A stretch of DNA of 64,000 nt from CAYMSF01 sp964392985 (GCA_964392985.1 CAYMSF010000003.1:60294-124293); one strand, 5' to 3'. Shown: positions 52,798 through 62,977, counted from the stretch's first letter. Notes: generated by a model from the letters alone, not told the origin. A program made the numbers and translations.

Positions 52798-54261
52798 ATG
52801 TTTGAAAATCTTAGCGAGAAATTGCAAGACGCATTTAAGCGGTTGCGCGGTGAAGCCAAATTGACCGAGTCAAATATTGGCGACGCAATGCAGGAAATCC
52901 GCATGGCGTTGCTTGATGCTGATGTAAATATCCAGATTGTCGAAGAATTTATCGGCAACGTTTCAAAATCGTGTATCGGCGTTGAGGTTCTCCGTACCGT
53001 CACCCCAGGTCAACAGTTAATCAAAATTGTCAACGACCAACTGGTTGAACTGATGGGGGAATCAGAAGCGCCGTTAAACCTTGAATCCAAACCTTCTGTC
53101 ATTATGCTCGTAGGTTTACATGGTAGCGGCAAAACCACCTCTGCGGCGAAACTCGCTAATTTTTTAAAGAAAAACAAGCGCAAGGTAATGCTTGTCGCCG
53201 GTGATATATACCGTCCCGCGGCAATTAACCAATTGGAAGTACTGGGCGAAGAAATCGGCATACCGGTGTACTCAGAACGTAGTAATCCAGATGTTGCCGA
53301 AATTGCCCGTAATGCAATCGAATCCGCAAAACTGCAACATCTTGATACAATTATTATTGATACCGCCGGCAGGTTGCAGATTGACGAAACAATGGTGCAG
53401 GAATTAGTCAGAATCAGTAAGTCAGCCAGAACAGATGAAATTTTACTGGTTGCCGATGCCGCCCTTGGACAGGAAGCGGTTTCTGTCGCAACACATTTTC
53501 ACCAGGCGCTTGGACTTACCGGTCTTATTTTGACTAAACTTGATGGCGATGCCCGCGGCGGGGCGGCATTGTCGATTCGCAAAGTTACCGGCTGTCCGGT
53601 AAAGTTTGTCGGATCCGGTGAAAAAATCGAAAATCTGGAAATCTTTTATCCGGATCGAATGGCGTCACGAATTCTCGGCATGGGTGACGTAGTTTCTCTC
53701 GTGGAAAAAGCCGCAGAGGAAATTGACGAGACCGAAGCGAAAAGAATGCACGAACGTCTTGCGAAGAATCAGTTTGATTTTAACGACTTTCTTTCACACC
53801 TGCGGCAAATGTCAAAACTCGGCGGTGCCGAATCTATACTTAAAATGTTACCGGGTGGACAACAGATTTCCAACGCATTGGGCGAAATGGACCAAAGCCA
53901 TTTCAGCCACATGGAAGCGGCAATCTGTTCCATGACCCAAAAAGAACGCGAAACTCCCGATATAATTTGTTTTTCCAGAAGGAAACGTATATCAAAGGGC
54001 AGTGGAACCTCTCTGGAAATGGTGGCACAATTAATAAAACAGTTCACCACGATGCGCAAAGTAATGAAAAAACCGGGACTCATCCGGCAGTTATTCGGTG
54101 GACTTATGCATGGTTTTGGCGGGAACTCCGCAAGCAATTCGGAGATGACTGACCTTGGACTTACAGGTACCGGTCCATCGCGCAAAGAGATTGATCATCG
54201 CCGGAAAATGGAAAAACTTAAAAAGAAACAAAAACAAAAACAAAGACGGAAAAATCGCTGA
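52798..54261 (+). CDS. ffh: Signal recognition particle protein
   Basis: GTPase that targets nascent membrane proteins to the Sec translocon with SRP RNA and FtsY. The 487 residues have the N-domain (FENLSEKLQDAF), the G-domain P-loop GLHGSGKTTSAAK (about 105), DTAGRLQIDE (about 188), TKLDGDARGG, and an M-domain with FLSHLRQMSKLGG and a Met/Lys-rich C-terminus. The ATG at 52798 is preferred with AAGG upstream; the frame extends 5 codons. The gene for SRP RNA is not adjacent. Confidence 0.95.
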   Translation: MFENLSEKLQDAFKRLRGEAKLTESNIGDAMQEIRMALLDADVNIQIVEEFIGNVSKSCIGVEVLRTVTPGQQLIKIVNDQLVELMGESEAPLNLESKPSVIMLVGLHGSGKTTSAAKLANFLKKNKRKVMLVAGDIYRPAAINQLEVLGEEIGIPVYSERSNPDVAEIARNAIESAKLQHLDTIIIDTAGRLQIDETMVQELVRISKSARTDEILLVADAALGQEAVSVATHFHQALGLTGLILTKLDGDARGGAALSIRKVTGCPVKFVGSGEKIENLEIFYPDRMASRILGMGDVVSLVEKAAEEIDETEAKRMHERLAKNQFDFNDFLSHLRQMSKLGGAESILKMLPGGQQISNALGEMDQSHFSHMEAAICSMTQKERETPDIICFSRRKRISKGSGTSLEMVAQLIKQFTTMRKVMKKPGLIRQLFGGLMHGFGGNSASNSEMTDLGLTGTGPSRKEIDHRRKMEKLKKKQKQKQRRKNR

Positions 54262-54392
54262 CGACTGCAATAAAGCTCCGTTTCCGGGAGTAAGAATTTT
54301 GGAATAAATCTATTAAGCAGTAAAGTCCAACCGTTCCACTGTATCTGGTTTTCGTCATAGAATTCAAATTTTAAAATAGTAAGGAAAATTAA

Positions 54393-55187
54393 ATGCTTAC
54401 ACTTATCATTGCCGTGTTAACCGGTCTGATTGCCGGCTGGGGAAGTTATTACCCGTGGGGTTTGACCTGGGCGATTATCAATGGTGGTTTTGTTGCCATC
54501 GTGGTGCAGTTGCTGGTTGGTTTGTTTATTCGTAAACAGGTAGGCAAAGTTCATAACAGAATTCAAGCATCCATGCAGGAAAATCAGGGAAAGCTTAACC
54601 GCATGGCAAATCAGTTTATGCGCCGTCCCGTTGGCGGCATAAAAAATATGCAGCAAATTATGGAGAAAGAACAGGGTGCCGCGGTAAGGCAGGCGTTAAA
54701 ATTGACCGAGGAACTCGAAGTCTGGTTCAAATGGAATATTCTTCTTGAAAAGCAGATCAATACTATGCGTATGATGTTCTATTTTCAGCTTAAAGAGTTT
54801 AACAAAGTTGATGAGCTGATGCCGCGATGCCTGATGTTTGATTCCCGCGCCGTTGCCATGAAAATTGCCAGAATGTATAAAAAAGGCGATGAAAAATATC
54901 TGCAATTCTTTAAAAAGAAAGTTAAACGCACTAAAGGCGACGATGCCGCTCTCCTTTACAGTCTCTGTGCCTGGATAATGGTTAAACAGAATAAATTGGA
55001 TGACGCTTTGAATCTTCTGGTGGAAGCAAAGAAAAAAACGGACAACGAGACGATTACTCATAACTGGGAATTACTGGTAAACGGCAAGTCCAAACAATTC
55101 TCCAATGCCGGTCTGGGCGATCTCTGGTATACTTTGTACCTCGAAGAACCAAAAGTAAAAGTCCAGAAAGAGCGGCGCGCATATTAA
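54393..55187 (+). CDS. Membrane protein with cytoplasmic TPR-like region
   Basis: 264 residues. Two N-terminal membrane helices (about 2-20 and 28-46) precede a basic helical cytoplasmic part with LLEKQINTMRMMFYFQLKEFNKVDELM, ARMYKKGDEKYLQFFKKKVKRTKGDD and YSLCAWIMVKQNKLDDALNLLVEAKKK, reading as degenerate TPRs. No family name is supported. It follows ffh by 131 bp, so a link to membrane-protein targeting is possible but only by position. Confidence 0.75.
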   Translation: MLTLIIAVLTGLIAGWGSYYPWGLTWAIINGGFVAIVVQLLVGLFIRKQVGKVHNRIQASMQENQGKLNRMANQFMRRPVGGIKNMQQIMEKEQGAAVRQALKLTEELEVWFKWNILLEKQINTMRMMFYFQLKEFNKVDELMPRCLMFDSRAVAMKIARMYKKGDEKYLQFFKKKVKRTKGDDAALLYSLCAWIMVKQNKLDDALNLLVEAKKKTDNETITHNWELLVNGKSKQFSNAGLGDLWYTLYLEEPKVKVQKERRAY

Positions 55188-55229
55188 TTTGCCATTACGG
55201 CTTAATTCTCCTTGCATTTTGATAAAAAT

Positions 55230-55382
55230 TCATCCGGGCAAACAGCAGGGTAAATTTTTATTCTCATTTACTGCAAGCATTAACGCATCTTCGTAATATT
55301 CTGCTTCACGGGCAAATTTATACACATCTGCAGGCGGCAGGTGAAACCAGCCGCCGCAATAATTAATTTTATGATATCTCAA
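55230..55382 (-). CDS. Candidate 50-residue protein downstream of lacZ
   Basis: An open frame whose composition looks protein-like: NYCGGWFHLPPADVYKFA and AEYYEDALMLAVNENK, ending LPCCLPG. It lacks an ATG; the best start is TTG at 55380-55382, and the open frame continues upstream to overlap the lacZ stop. No ribosome site or family is apparent. It may be a small downstream gene, a decayed domain, or chance. Confidence 0.3.
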   Translation of the reverse strand: MRYHKINYCGGWFHLPPADVYKFAREAEYYEDALMLAVNENKNLPCCLPG

Positions 55383-55405
55383 ATATCGCTCATCGCGACA
55401 GTTTA

Positions 55406-58400
55406 TCAGAACAATTCAATAATGTAAGTAAAATTATATACTCCGGAATTGATACGGTATTCCGGATATGTATCCGGTCCGCAAGTGGCAGTACCAACCC
55501 CGCGCTGCTTGTAATCAATGTGAACGAACACTTTATCCTGAGGTATTAATTCATTGGTGTGCAGTGCCTTGAACAGGTCTTTTTCAGAAAATCTCAGCGC
55601 GGAAAAATCCATAAGTTCCAGCGCGGTTATTTTCAGCCCGTGCCTGTTTTTTCCAGTCATTACCGCCCATCTTACTGCGGTATGATTGCCGCATTCCTGT
55701 GGCATGACGTATGGAACATATAATTCATCCACATCGGCGGAGTATCGACCAATCGGATATCCGGCATCCCGGTCACAGTAATTTTCCTGCGGTCCGCGTC
55801 CATACCATTCAATCCGGCGCAGTTCCAGCGGAAGTTCCAAGGTAACTCCGATTCGCGGAAGGTCTTGAAGTTCCGGGTCAATGGCAAAGTTATTGTCAAC
55901 AATAATTTTGCCATCCGGGGTAGTGGTGTAGGTGTGCGTATGTTTGACGCCGAATTTAGTCTTTTTATTTTCCAATCTTTGTACTATGGCGACAATTACA
56001 TTGTCGTCACAACTTGCAACATTGATGGCATTAGTGGTAATTGTCATCGCATCAAGTCCGGCGGCCAGCCATTTTTCGACTATTTTGGTGGATTTGCCGA
56101 TATATGCTTTGATTCCGTCATTGTCGGTTGGCGCCCGCCATATATTTACCAGCGGTCCCGCCAACAGCATTTCTTGATCTTTTAACTTTAAAGAACTGAG
56201 CGAACCGGATTTACTGTCGAAAACAATTTTTAAATTGCCGTTAGCAATTTGAATTGTTTTTGAATTCTCTGTCACGTTTGAACCGGAAGTTTTTACCGGT
56301 TGGTTTTTGGAGACGATTCCCTGATAGGGCATTTTGAACTGTTCCCATGCCACTTCATGTCCGGCCGTGGCCCAAATTGTTTTTGCTGCCAGGAGGAACA
56401 TGACGTTTAAAAAGCACTCCTGTCCCAGATACATCTCAGGTTTATGTACAGGAATTACAATTTCTTCCGCACAGCCCGGGGCCGTTTTCAATGCTGGAAG
56501 TTTGCCTTGCTCAACGGTTATGCCGTCGACCTGAAGCTCCCAGAGAATATTGAATTTTTCCAGCGTGGTGAAATATTCTCTATTAGTAACCTTGATTCTG
56601 CCGGCAAGGAGATCAACTGGCTCCAGTTTTACCGGTTGTGCCAATTTTTTAAACTCATACATGGCAGGGTGCGGAGTGCGGTCCGGCCATACCAGTCCAT
56701 CCGTACAGAAATTGTGGTCATTGGGTTCATCGCCAAAGTCACCGCCGTATGCCCAGTATTGACGACCACTCTTATCGGTTTGCCTGATGCCGTGGTCAAT
56801 CCATTCCCAGATAAATCCTCCCTGTAAACCGTGATATTTTTCAAAGGCGGCGAAATAATCCTTCAAACTGCCATTGCTGTTGCCCATAGCGTGAGAATAT
56901 TCACACATTATCAATGGACGGCGATCTTCAGTTTCATCCGCCCATTTAATGATTTTGTCTATCTGCGGATACATTGGACAGATAATGTCTGTGAGATGTG
57001 AGTTATCATTCCAGACGCGACCATCAAAAGCCATCCGGCACGCGCCTTCGTAATGAACCGGACGCGAAGGATCAAAATGGCGTATCCACCCGGCCATCGC
57101 CGCATGATTTTCACCGGCGCCGGATTCGTTACCCAATGACCATTCGATCACGCAGGGATGATTTTTGTCGCGTTCCACCATGCGCACCGCACGATCCAGA
57201 AATGAATTGGCCCATTGCGGATTAGTGCATAGATCCTGATAGAAAGCGTGATGCTCCAAATTGGCTTCATCAATCACATACATGCCGTATTCATCACATA
57301 AATCATAAAATTCCGGCGCATTAGGGTAGTGGCATGTACGAATTGCATTAAAATTAAACCGTTTCATCGTTTCCAGGTCTTTAACCAGCATTTCATACGG
57401 AACGGTTTTGCCGTGCAAATCATCGTGGTCATGCCGGTTGACCCCTTTAATCAACACCGGTTTACCATTGATTAGCAGTTCGCGGTCTTTCACTTCCACA
57501 CGGCGGAAACCTATTTTACAAGCAGTGGATTCAACGGTCTTTCCGGCTGGATTAACTAACGATACGGTCAAGGTATAGAGTGCCGGATTTTCCGCATTCC
57601 ACTGTATTGGCGCGGGAATAACGGTCCGAATTATTACCTTCATTCTGCCTGGGTCAGTAGTCAGCATATACCAGCCGCCGTCAGTCTGAACGCCGATTCC
57701 CTGTTCCAATGGTTTTTCCAGCACGGATTTTCCGGTCGGGGAATAAAGTTTGCAACTGAATTTCCAGCCTTTTTCCGGCTTGGCGGGAAACCCTGCCGCC
57801 AACGTCAATTTCAGAACGCCGTCCTGGCATTTTTCGTCTAAAGTTGAAGAGGCGAATACATCACTGACAAATTCACGACCGGTGTTGTAAAGATAAACAT
57901 TGCGGGAAATTCCCGACATCCACCAGTGATCCTGATCTTCCAGAAAAGAAGAATCCGACCATTTGACCACCATAACTGTTAGCTGATTTTTCCCCTTGAC
58001 GAGCAGCGAGGTAATATCAAATTCGGTGGCAGTTCTTGAGTCTTTATTTGCGCCTGCAGGTTTTCCATTGACATAAACGAAAAACAAACCCTCAACGCCA
58101 TCAAAATGTAACACCGTACGGCGTGATACCCAGTTCTCCGGAATTGTGAAATTGCGCCGGTAAATACCGGTAGGATTTTTTCCCGGCACTTCTGGGGGAA
58201 GATTCGGCCAAGGCATTTGAACATTGGTATAATGCGGGTAATCATAGCCCTGCATCTGCCAGCAACCGGGAACTGCTATATTGTCCCATGTTTTATCTTT
58301 AATCTCAGGACTGTAAAAGTTTTCCGGCGGATTTTCCGGGGTGGTAATATATTTAAACTTCCATTCACCATTAAGCGAAATAACCCAGGGCGAAAATTCC

Positions 58401-58528
58401 TTTTTAACTTTTCTGGCAGTTTGTTCACTGCTGAACGGGAACAATGTTGCCCGCGGAGGCAAACGGTGGACGCCCGGACAATCAGGACTTTCCCAGACTA
58501 AACGTTCAAATTGCATACTTTTATTCAT
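55406..58528 (-). CDS. lacZ: Beta-galactosidase, GH2 (LacZ type)
   Basis: Cytoplasmic retaining glycosidase for beta-galactosides such as lactose. About 1040 residues, as for E. coli LacZ, with the sugar-binding N-terminal jelly roll (PGCWQMQGYDYPHYTN), Ig-like domains, a TIM barrel with RHDHDDLHG and acid/base Glu in WSLGNESG (about 466), nucleophile Glu in MCEYSHAMGNS (about 540), and the C-terminal beta-sandwich (RIEWYGRGPQENYCDR). No signal peptide. The start at ATG 58526-58528 has AAAGGG 9 nt upstream; other ATGs occur close by. It is divergent from an AraC regulator. Confidence 0.95.
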   Translation of the reverse strand: MNKSMQFERLVWESPDCPGVHRLPPRATLFPFSSEQTARKVKKEFSPWVISLNGEWKFKYITTPENPPENFYSPEIKDKTWDNIAVPGCWQMQGYDYPHYTNVQMPWPNLPPEVPGKNPTGIYRRNFTIPENWVSRRTVLHFDGVEGLFFVYVNGKPAGANKDSRTATEFDITSLLVKGKNQLTVMVVKWSDSSFLEDQDHWWMSGISRNVYLYNTGREFVSDVFASSTLDEKCQDGVLKLTLAAGFPAKPEKGWKFSCKLYSPTGKSVLEKPLEQGIGVQTDGGWYMLTTDPGRMKVIIRTVIPAPIQWNAENPALYTLTVSLVNPAGKTVESTACKIGFRRVEVKDRELLINGKPVLIKGVNRHDHDDLHGKTVPYEMLVKDLETMKRFNFNAIRTCHYPNAPEFYDLCDEYGMYVIDEANLEHHAFYQDLCTNPQWANSFLDRAVRMVERDKNHPCVIEWSLGNESGAGENHAAMAGWIRHFDPSRPVHYEGACRMAFDGRVWNDNSHLTDIICPMYPQIDKIIKWADETEDRRPLIMCEYSHAMGNSNGSLKDYFAAFEKYHGLQGGFIWEWIDHGIRQTDKSGRQYWAYGGDFGDEPNDHNFCTDGLVWPDRTPHPAMYEFKKLAQPVKLEPVDLLAGRIKVTNREYFTTLEKFNILWELQVDGITVEQGKLPALKTAPGCAEEIVIPVHKPEMYLGQECFLNVMFLLAAKTIWATAGHEVAWEQFKMPYQGIVSKNQPVKTSGSNVTENSKTIQIANGNLKIVFDSKSGSLSSLKLKDQEMLLAGPLVNIWRAPTDNDGIKAYIGKSTKIVEKWLAAGLDAMTITTNAINVASCDDNVIVAIVQRLENKKTKFGVKHTHTYTTTPDGKIIVDNNFAIDPELQDLPRIGVTLELPLELRRIEWYGRGPQENYCDRDAGYPIGRYSADVDELYVPYVMPQECGNHTAVRWAVMTGKNRHGLKITALELMDFSALRFSEKDLFKALHTNELIPQDKVFVHIDYKQRGVGTATCGPDTYPEYRINSGVYNFTYIIELF

Positions 58529-58614
58529 ATTCATCATCCCTTTAGTTATGTGGGTATTTATTATAAATGGTATTTTACTTTCCATAATATACTGCTATTT
58601 TTAAACTAGTAAAT

Positions 58615-59499
58615 ATGTTAAATGGTAAGAATAAATTTGATTTAAACTGCCTGATCCGGAGTGATTCCAATACCATGGTTTACCGTACCATCGGCGGTGC
58701 CAAATCACGTGAGGGAATTGGCGCAGGCTTTATGTCAAAAGACGATGATGAAATGGATAATGTAAATTTACGTTTCCCCCATTATGTTCTGGTGGTAGTG
58801 ATGTCAGGACGGGGAACTTATGTTGATGCCGCGGGAAAGGTTTACCAGCTTGAAGCCGGTAATTGTTTTCACCGGTTGCCGGGAGTAAGCCATTCAAATT
58901 ATGTTGTTCCCGATGGCACGTGGAAAGAATTTTACCTTGAAATCGGACCATTGTTGTATGAAGCGCTGAACGCAATGCAGATTATTTGTCACCAGCAGCC
59001 GGTGGCGGGAATCACTCTGGATGATACTTTGATCGTTGATGTGGCTTCGTTTATTGCTGACTTAAAAACAGCGGAAGAAGACATGGTACCAGCTATGACT
59101 ACTCGAATGGTTCATTTATTGCTGGAGTGTCGCCGGAGAATTTCAGGATCTTCACCGGAGAATGCACGGGATAAAGAAATTTTTTCGGCAGCCTGCCGCT
59201 ATCTGTGTGCAGAATTTACCAAAGATTGCGACATTCAAAGATTCTGCCGCCTGCATGGCATTGGTTATGAAAATTTCCGGAAAATGTTTCGCCGTCTTGC
59301 CGGAGTGTCGCCCTGGAAATATCGCATCCGCCGGCGTCTTGATGCTGCCTGTGCGTTACTGGCAAATCAAAATATTTCAATTGAACGGATTTCTATTGAT
59401 TTGGGTTATTCGTCGCCTTATGAGTTTTCAGCTCAATTTAAACGATATACCGGCATTTCTCCGACATATTTCCGCACGGGCAAACGTAAGGCCAAATAA
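58615..59499 (+). CDS. AraC-family transcriptional regulator
   Basis: 294 residues. The N-terminal half is a cupin-like ligand-binding domain (HYVLVVVMSGRGTYVDAAGKVYQLEAGN, sugar-sensing fold) and the C-terminal 100 residues contain two helix-turn-helix motifs of the AraC type (ISIERISIDLGYSSPYEFSAQFKRYTG). It is divergent from lacZ over an 86-bp gap, so it probably activates lacZ in response to a galactoside. No strong ribosome site is visible at its ATG. Confidence 0.88.
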   Translation: MLNGKNKFDLNCLIRSDSNTMVYRTIGGAKSREGIGAGFMSKDDDEMDNVNLRFPHYVLVVVMSGRGTYVDAAGKVYQLEAGNCFHRLPGVSHSNYVVPDGTWKEFYLEIGPLLYEALNAMQIICHQQPVAGITLDDTLIVDVASFIADLKTAEEDMVPAMTTRMVHLLLECRRRISGSSPENARDKEIFSAACRYLCAEFTKDCDIQRFCRLHGIGYENFRKMFRRLAGVSPWKYRIRRRLDAACALLANQNISIERISIDLGYSSPYEFSAQFKRYTGISPTYFRTGKRKAK

Positions 59500-59669
59500 A
59501 AGCTAATTCTTTTTGACTTTCCGCTCATTTGGTAAAAACTTGTAAACGATGTTCGGAATGTTATATTTTAAAGCATGAAATAAAGCATAACAACGCAATG
59601 AACGGGTGGTTTGTTTCGGCAATTAATTTAGTTTAAACTTGAACAGTTCATAATTTGGGTAAAGACATC

Positions 59670-60884
59670 ATGGTAAGCAAAAAATTTATTTACATGGATA
59701 ATAACGCGACAACAGCCGTAGACCCGGAGGTTTACAGTGCAATGATACCATTTTTTCAAGAGCGGTATGGAAATCCATCCAGCATCTACGCTTTTGGCGG
59801 TAATATCGCCGCAGACATCAAGCATGCGCGCGCTCAGGTTGCCGCTTTGCTTGGCGCCGACCATCAGAATGACAATGGCGAATTCACCGAAATAATTTTT
59901 ACCAGTTGTGGTACAGAAAGTGACAATGCCGCCATTTGGAGCGCAATGGAAACATGTCCGAAACGCAAAAAAGTAATCATGTCAAAAGTGGAACATCCGG
60001 CAGTATTGAATGTCGGCAAAGATCTTGAACGGCGCGGTTACAAAGTAGCATATCTCCCGGTTGATACCAAAGGAAGAATTGACCTTGCCCGGGTGAATGA
60101 AGTTGTTGACGAAACGACAGCACTGGTTTCGGTGATGTGGGCGAATAATGAGACTGGCAATATTTATCCGGTTGAAGAAATCGCGGCAATCGCTCATAAG
60201 TATGGCGCATTATTTCACACTGACGCGGTTCAAGCTGTCGGCAAAGTTCCAATTAATCTTAAAAATTCTCAAATTGATATGTTAAGCCTTTCCGGTCACA
60301 AACTTCATGCCCCGAAGGGCGTTGGCGTGCTTTATGTCCGGCGCGGCATCAGATTCCGCCCGTTTATGCTTGGCGGGCACCAGGAAAAAGGACGCCGGGC
60401 CGGAACTGAAAATGCCGCGGGAATAGTTGCTATCGGCAAGGCCTGCGAACTGGCGATGAATAACATGACTTTTGAGAACACCCATGTCAAAGCGTTGCGT
60501 GACCGGCTTGAACAAGGCATTATCAATTCTGTTCCGGTTATTCGGATAAACGGTGATCTTGAGCACCGGCTGCCAAATACCGCGTCAATCAGTTTTGAAT
60601 TTATTGAAGGCGAATCTATTTTGATGCACCTTGACCGGCTCGGAATTTGCGCCTCGAGCGGTAGCGCCTGCACCACCGGCAGTCTGGAGCCTTCGCATGT
60701 GTTGCGGGCAATGGGCGTTCCCTACACTGCAGCTCACGGCACGATACGTTTCAGCCTTTCCCGATTCAATACCGAGGAGGAGGTTGATTATGTCATCAGT
60801 AACATTCCGCCGGTAATTCAGACGCTGCGAAACATTTCGCCGTATTGGGATGAATCCATGAATCGTCCTGTCGTAAAAACATAA
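59670..60884 (+). CDS. Cysteine desulfurase (NifS/IscS type)
   Basis: PLP enzyme that removes sulfur from cysteine for Fe-S clusters and other thiocofactors. The 404 residues begin KFIYMDNNATT, with the PLP-lysine in SGHKLHAPKG (about 209) and the active-site Cys in ASSGSACTTGS (about 333). The C-loop length resembles group I NifS/IscS. The ATG at 59670 is preferred over a TTG five codons upstream. No iscU or iscR follows; it converges on rnhB with a 15-bp gap. NifS versus IscS cannot be settled. Confidence 0.9.
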   Translation: MVSKKFIYMDNNATTAVDPEVYSAMIPFFQERYGNPSSIYAFGGNIAADIKHARAQVAALLGADHQNDNGEFTEIIFTSCGTESDNAAIWSAMETCPKRKKVIMSKVEHPAVLNVGKDLERRGYKVAYLPVDTKGRIDLARVNEVVDETTALVSVMWANNETGNIYPVEEIAAIAHKYGALFHTDAVQAVGKVPINLKNSQIDMLSLSGHKLHAPKGVGVLYVRRGIRFRPFMLGGHQEKGRRAGTENAAGIVAIGKACELAMNNMTFENTHVKALRDRLEQGIINSVPVIRINGDLEHRLPNTASISFEFIEGESILMHLDRLGICASSGSACTTGSLEPSHVLRAMGVPYTAAHGTIRFSLSRFNTEEEVDYVISNIPPVIQTLRNISPYWDESMNRPVVKT

Positions 60885-60899
60885 TCTTGATTATAGAGT

Positions 60900-61553
60900 T
60901 TAAAACAGGTTTAACTGTTCCGGTGGCGGACTAAGCACATCGCGGATCGGGGCGAATGAACGCCGGTGCAATGGGCACACCCCGTATTTTTTTATTGCCG
61001 CCAGATGCATTGCCGTTCCATAACCCTTGTGATGTTCAAAGCCGTATTCCGGGTATTCTTTGGCATATTCTTCCATTAACCGGTCGCGGTGAACCTTGGC
61101 GATGATACTTGCGGCAGCAATACTGGCTGATTTTGCATCACCCTTGACAATCGCTTTAGACTGTACCGGCAAACCTTTCACCGGCAATCCGTCAACCAGC
61201 AGAAAGTCAACTTTAGTTAACTGTTCAACCGCCATTCGCATTGCTATATGCGTTGCTTTCAGAATATTGTGTCGGTCAATGTCCTCGGACGACAATGTTG
61301 CAATGCCATATTGAATGTCTTTAATTGAGATTATGGCATCATACAGTTCATTGCGCTCTTTGACCTTTAACTGTTTAGAGTCGTTGACTGCGGGGATCAA
61401 ACAGTGTTGCGGGAAGACAACTGCAGCAGCGACAACCGGTCCAGCCAGTGGACCGCGCCCGGCTTCATCTATGCCGGCAACAAAAGAAAAACCCCTCTCC
61501 CAGTAAAAACGTTCCTGGTCGAGGAGTCTATCATTGAAATCAAGATATTCCAT
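60900..61553 (-). CDS. rnhB: Ribonuclease HII
   Basis: Cleaves RNA of RNA-DNA hybrids and misincorporated ribonucleotides. The 217 residues show GIDEAGRGPLAGPVVAAAV with the first catalytic Asp/Glu pair, LLVDGL with a further Asp, and the AAASIIAKVHRD segment with the catalytic Asp. It is the last gene of the rpsP-khpA-trmD-rplS operon, 18 bp after rplS. Confidence 0.94.
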   Translation of the reverse strand: MEYLDFNDRLLDQERFYWERGFSFVAGIDEAGRGPLAGPVVAAAVVFPQHCLIPAVNDSKQLKVKERNELYDAIISIKDIQYGIATLSSEDIDRHNILKATHIAMRMAVEQLTKVDFLLVDGLPVKGLPVQSKAIVKGDAKSASIAAASIIAKVHRDRLMEEYAKEYPEYGFEHHKGYGTAMHLAAIKKYGVCPLHRRSFAPIRDVLSPPPEQLNLF

Positions 61554-61571
61554 TGCAAGCAGCGGAATATT

Positions 61572-61919
61572 TTATTCAAATCTGCGTTCTTTAACTCGTG
61601 CAGACTTACCGATTTTATCGCGCAAGTAGTAGAGTTTTGAACGGCGTACTTTGCCCTGTCTGGTAACTTCGACTTTGGCAACCCGGGGACTATGCAACGG
61701 GAATACCCGTTCCACGCCCTGTCCGGATGTAACGCGTCGAACCGTAAAAGTTTCTTCAACACCAGTGCCTTTACGGGCGATAACGGTGCCGGCGAAAACC
61801 TGAATACGTTCATTTTCGCCTTCAATAATCCGCACATGCACTTTGACGGTATCGCCAACGGCGAAATCTGACACGTCCTGCTTGCACTGCTCTTTTCTGA
61901 TTTTGTCCATTATGTTCAT
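61572..61919 (-). CDS. rplS: Ribosomal protein bL19
   Basis: 50S subunit protein at the 30S-50S interface. About 115 residues; core GDTVKVHVRIIEGENERIQVFAGTVIARKG and VERVFPLHSPRVAKVEV are diagnostic. Two ATGs are adjacent (61922 and 61919); GGAGGT sits 5 nt from the second, which I use. Confidence 0.95.
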   Translation of the reverse strand: MNIMDKIRKEQCKQDVSDFAVGDTVKVHVRIIEGENERIQVFAGTVIARKGTGVEETFTVRRVTSGQGVERVFPLHSPRVAKVEVTRQGKVRRSKLYYLRDKIGKSARVKERRFE

Positions 61920-61974
61920 CATCTACCTCCAACGGTTCAGAATTTTGATGTTTCGTTATACATAAATTAAATAT

Positions 61975-62655
61975 TCAAACTTGTTCCGGTCTCAATAAAT
62001 CCGGCCGCATCTGCCGGGTTCGTTTCAACGCTTCCTGCTGCCGCCACGATGCTATTTCACCATGATTGCCCGAAAGTAACACTTCCGGCACAGTCATACC
62101 GCGAAAATCCGCGGGTCGTGTATATTGCGGATATTCCAGCAAGTCACCCGAAAACGATTCACTGACACTCGATTCATCGCAACCAAGCACACCTGGCAGT
62201 AACCGCACCATCGCGTCCGTCATTACCATTGCCGCCAGATTGCCGCTGGTCAACACATAATCACCTATTGATATTTCAAGATCAACCAGACCTGTGCGCA
62301 CCCGCTCATCAACGCCTTCATAATGCCCGCAGATGATAATTAAATGCTGTTGCTCTTTAAGCTCAGCCGCCATCTGCTGGTTGAATCTTTTTCCTTGCGG
62401 ACTAGTCAAAATGACCAAAGACTCAGCTCTTCTTAATGATTCAACCGCTTCGAACAACGGTTCCGCTTTCATCAGCATCCCGGGACCGCCGCCGTAAGGC
62501 TTATCATCAACAGTGCCTCGTTCATCATGAGTGAACTGTCGCAAATTAATCGCGTTAATTTCTACCAGTCCCTGCTTTATCGCCCTTCCAATGATACTCT
62601 CTTTAAAGGGACCGAAAAATATTTCAGGGAAAAGCGTTATAATATCAATTTGCAA
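61975..62655 (-). CDS. trmD: tRNA (guanine37-N1)-methyltransferase
   Basis: SPOUT methyltransferase that makes m1G37 and prevents frameshifts. The 226 residues begin MQIDIITLFPEIFFG (canonical), contain the trefoil knot CGHYEGVDERV and SIGDYVLTSGNLAAM, and end as usual. The start codon is TTG at 62653-62655: alignment of the first residues fixes it, and no in-frame ATG is nearby. It starts 1 nt after the khpA stop. Confidence 0.95.
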   Translation of the reverse strand: MQIDIITLFPEIFFGPFKESIIGRAIKQGLVEINAINLRQFTHDERGTVDDKPYGGGPGMLMKAEPLFEAVESLRRAESLVILTSPQGKRFNQQMAAELKEQQHLIIICGHYEGVDERVRTGLVDLEISIGDYVLTSGNLAAMVMTDAMVRLLPGVLGCDESSVSESFSGDLLEYPQYTRPADFRGMTVPEVLLSGNHGEIASWRQQEALKRTRQMRPDLLRPEQV

Positions 62656-62656
62656 C

Positions 62657-62977
62657 TCAATCAGTAACCTCGACTGAAACGCGTTTCTGGAGGCGACCGG
62701 CGGCTCCGCTGACTAATGCCCGGATTGCCATAATGGTTTTTCCGTGCTTGCCGACGATTTTGCCGATATCCTCTTTGCGACAGTCAATTCGTATAATTTC
62801 TATTTCTTTTCCGGCTTCAGATTTCACCCGGATGTCGTCCGGAAAGTCCACCAACGCACGCACAACATAATCCACAAAATTTTCCAAATCTTTAATCGTG
62901 CCGTCCGGGGCATGACGTTCCGCTACTTTTTCTTCAGCACCGCCACCGGTGAAAAACCGTACAAATGACTTTAACAC
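62657..62977 (-). CDS. khpA: KH-domain RNA-binding protein KhpA
   Basis: About 106 residues. A KH domain with GKIVGKHGKTIMAIRAL binds single-stranded RNA. Members are usually about 75-80 residues; this has an N-terminal extension of about 27. Start is GTG at 62975-62977, with AAAGGA 8 nt upstream. It sits between rpsP and trmD, where rimM is commonly found in other bacteria. Confidence 0.9.
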   Translation of the reverse strand: MLKSFVRFFTGGGAEEKVAERHAPDGTIKDLENFVDYVVRALVDFPDDIRVKSEAGKEIEIIRIDCRKEDIGKIVGKHGKTIMAIRALVSGAAGRLQKRVSVEVTD

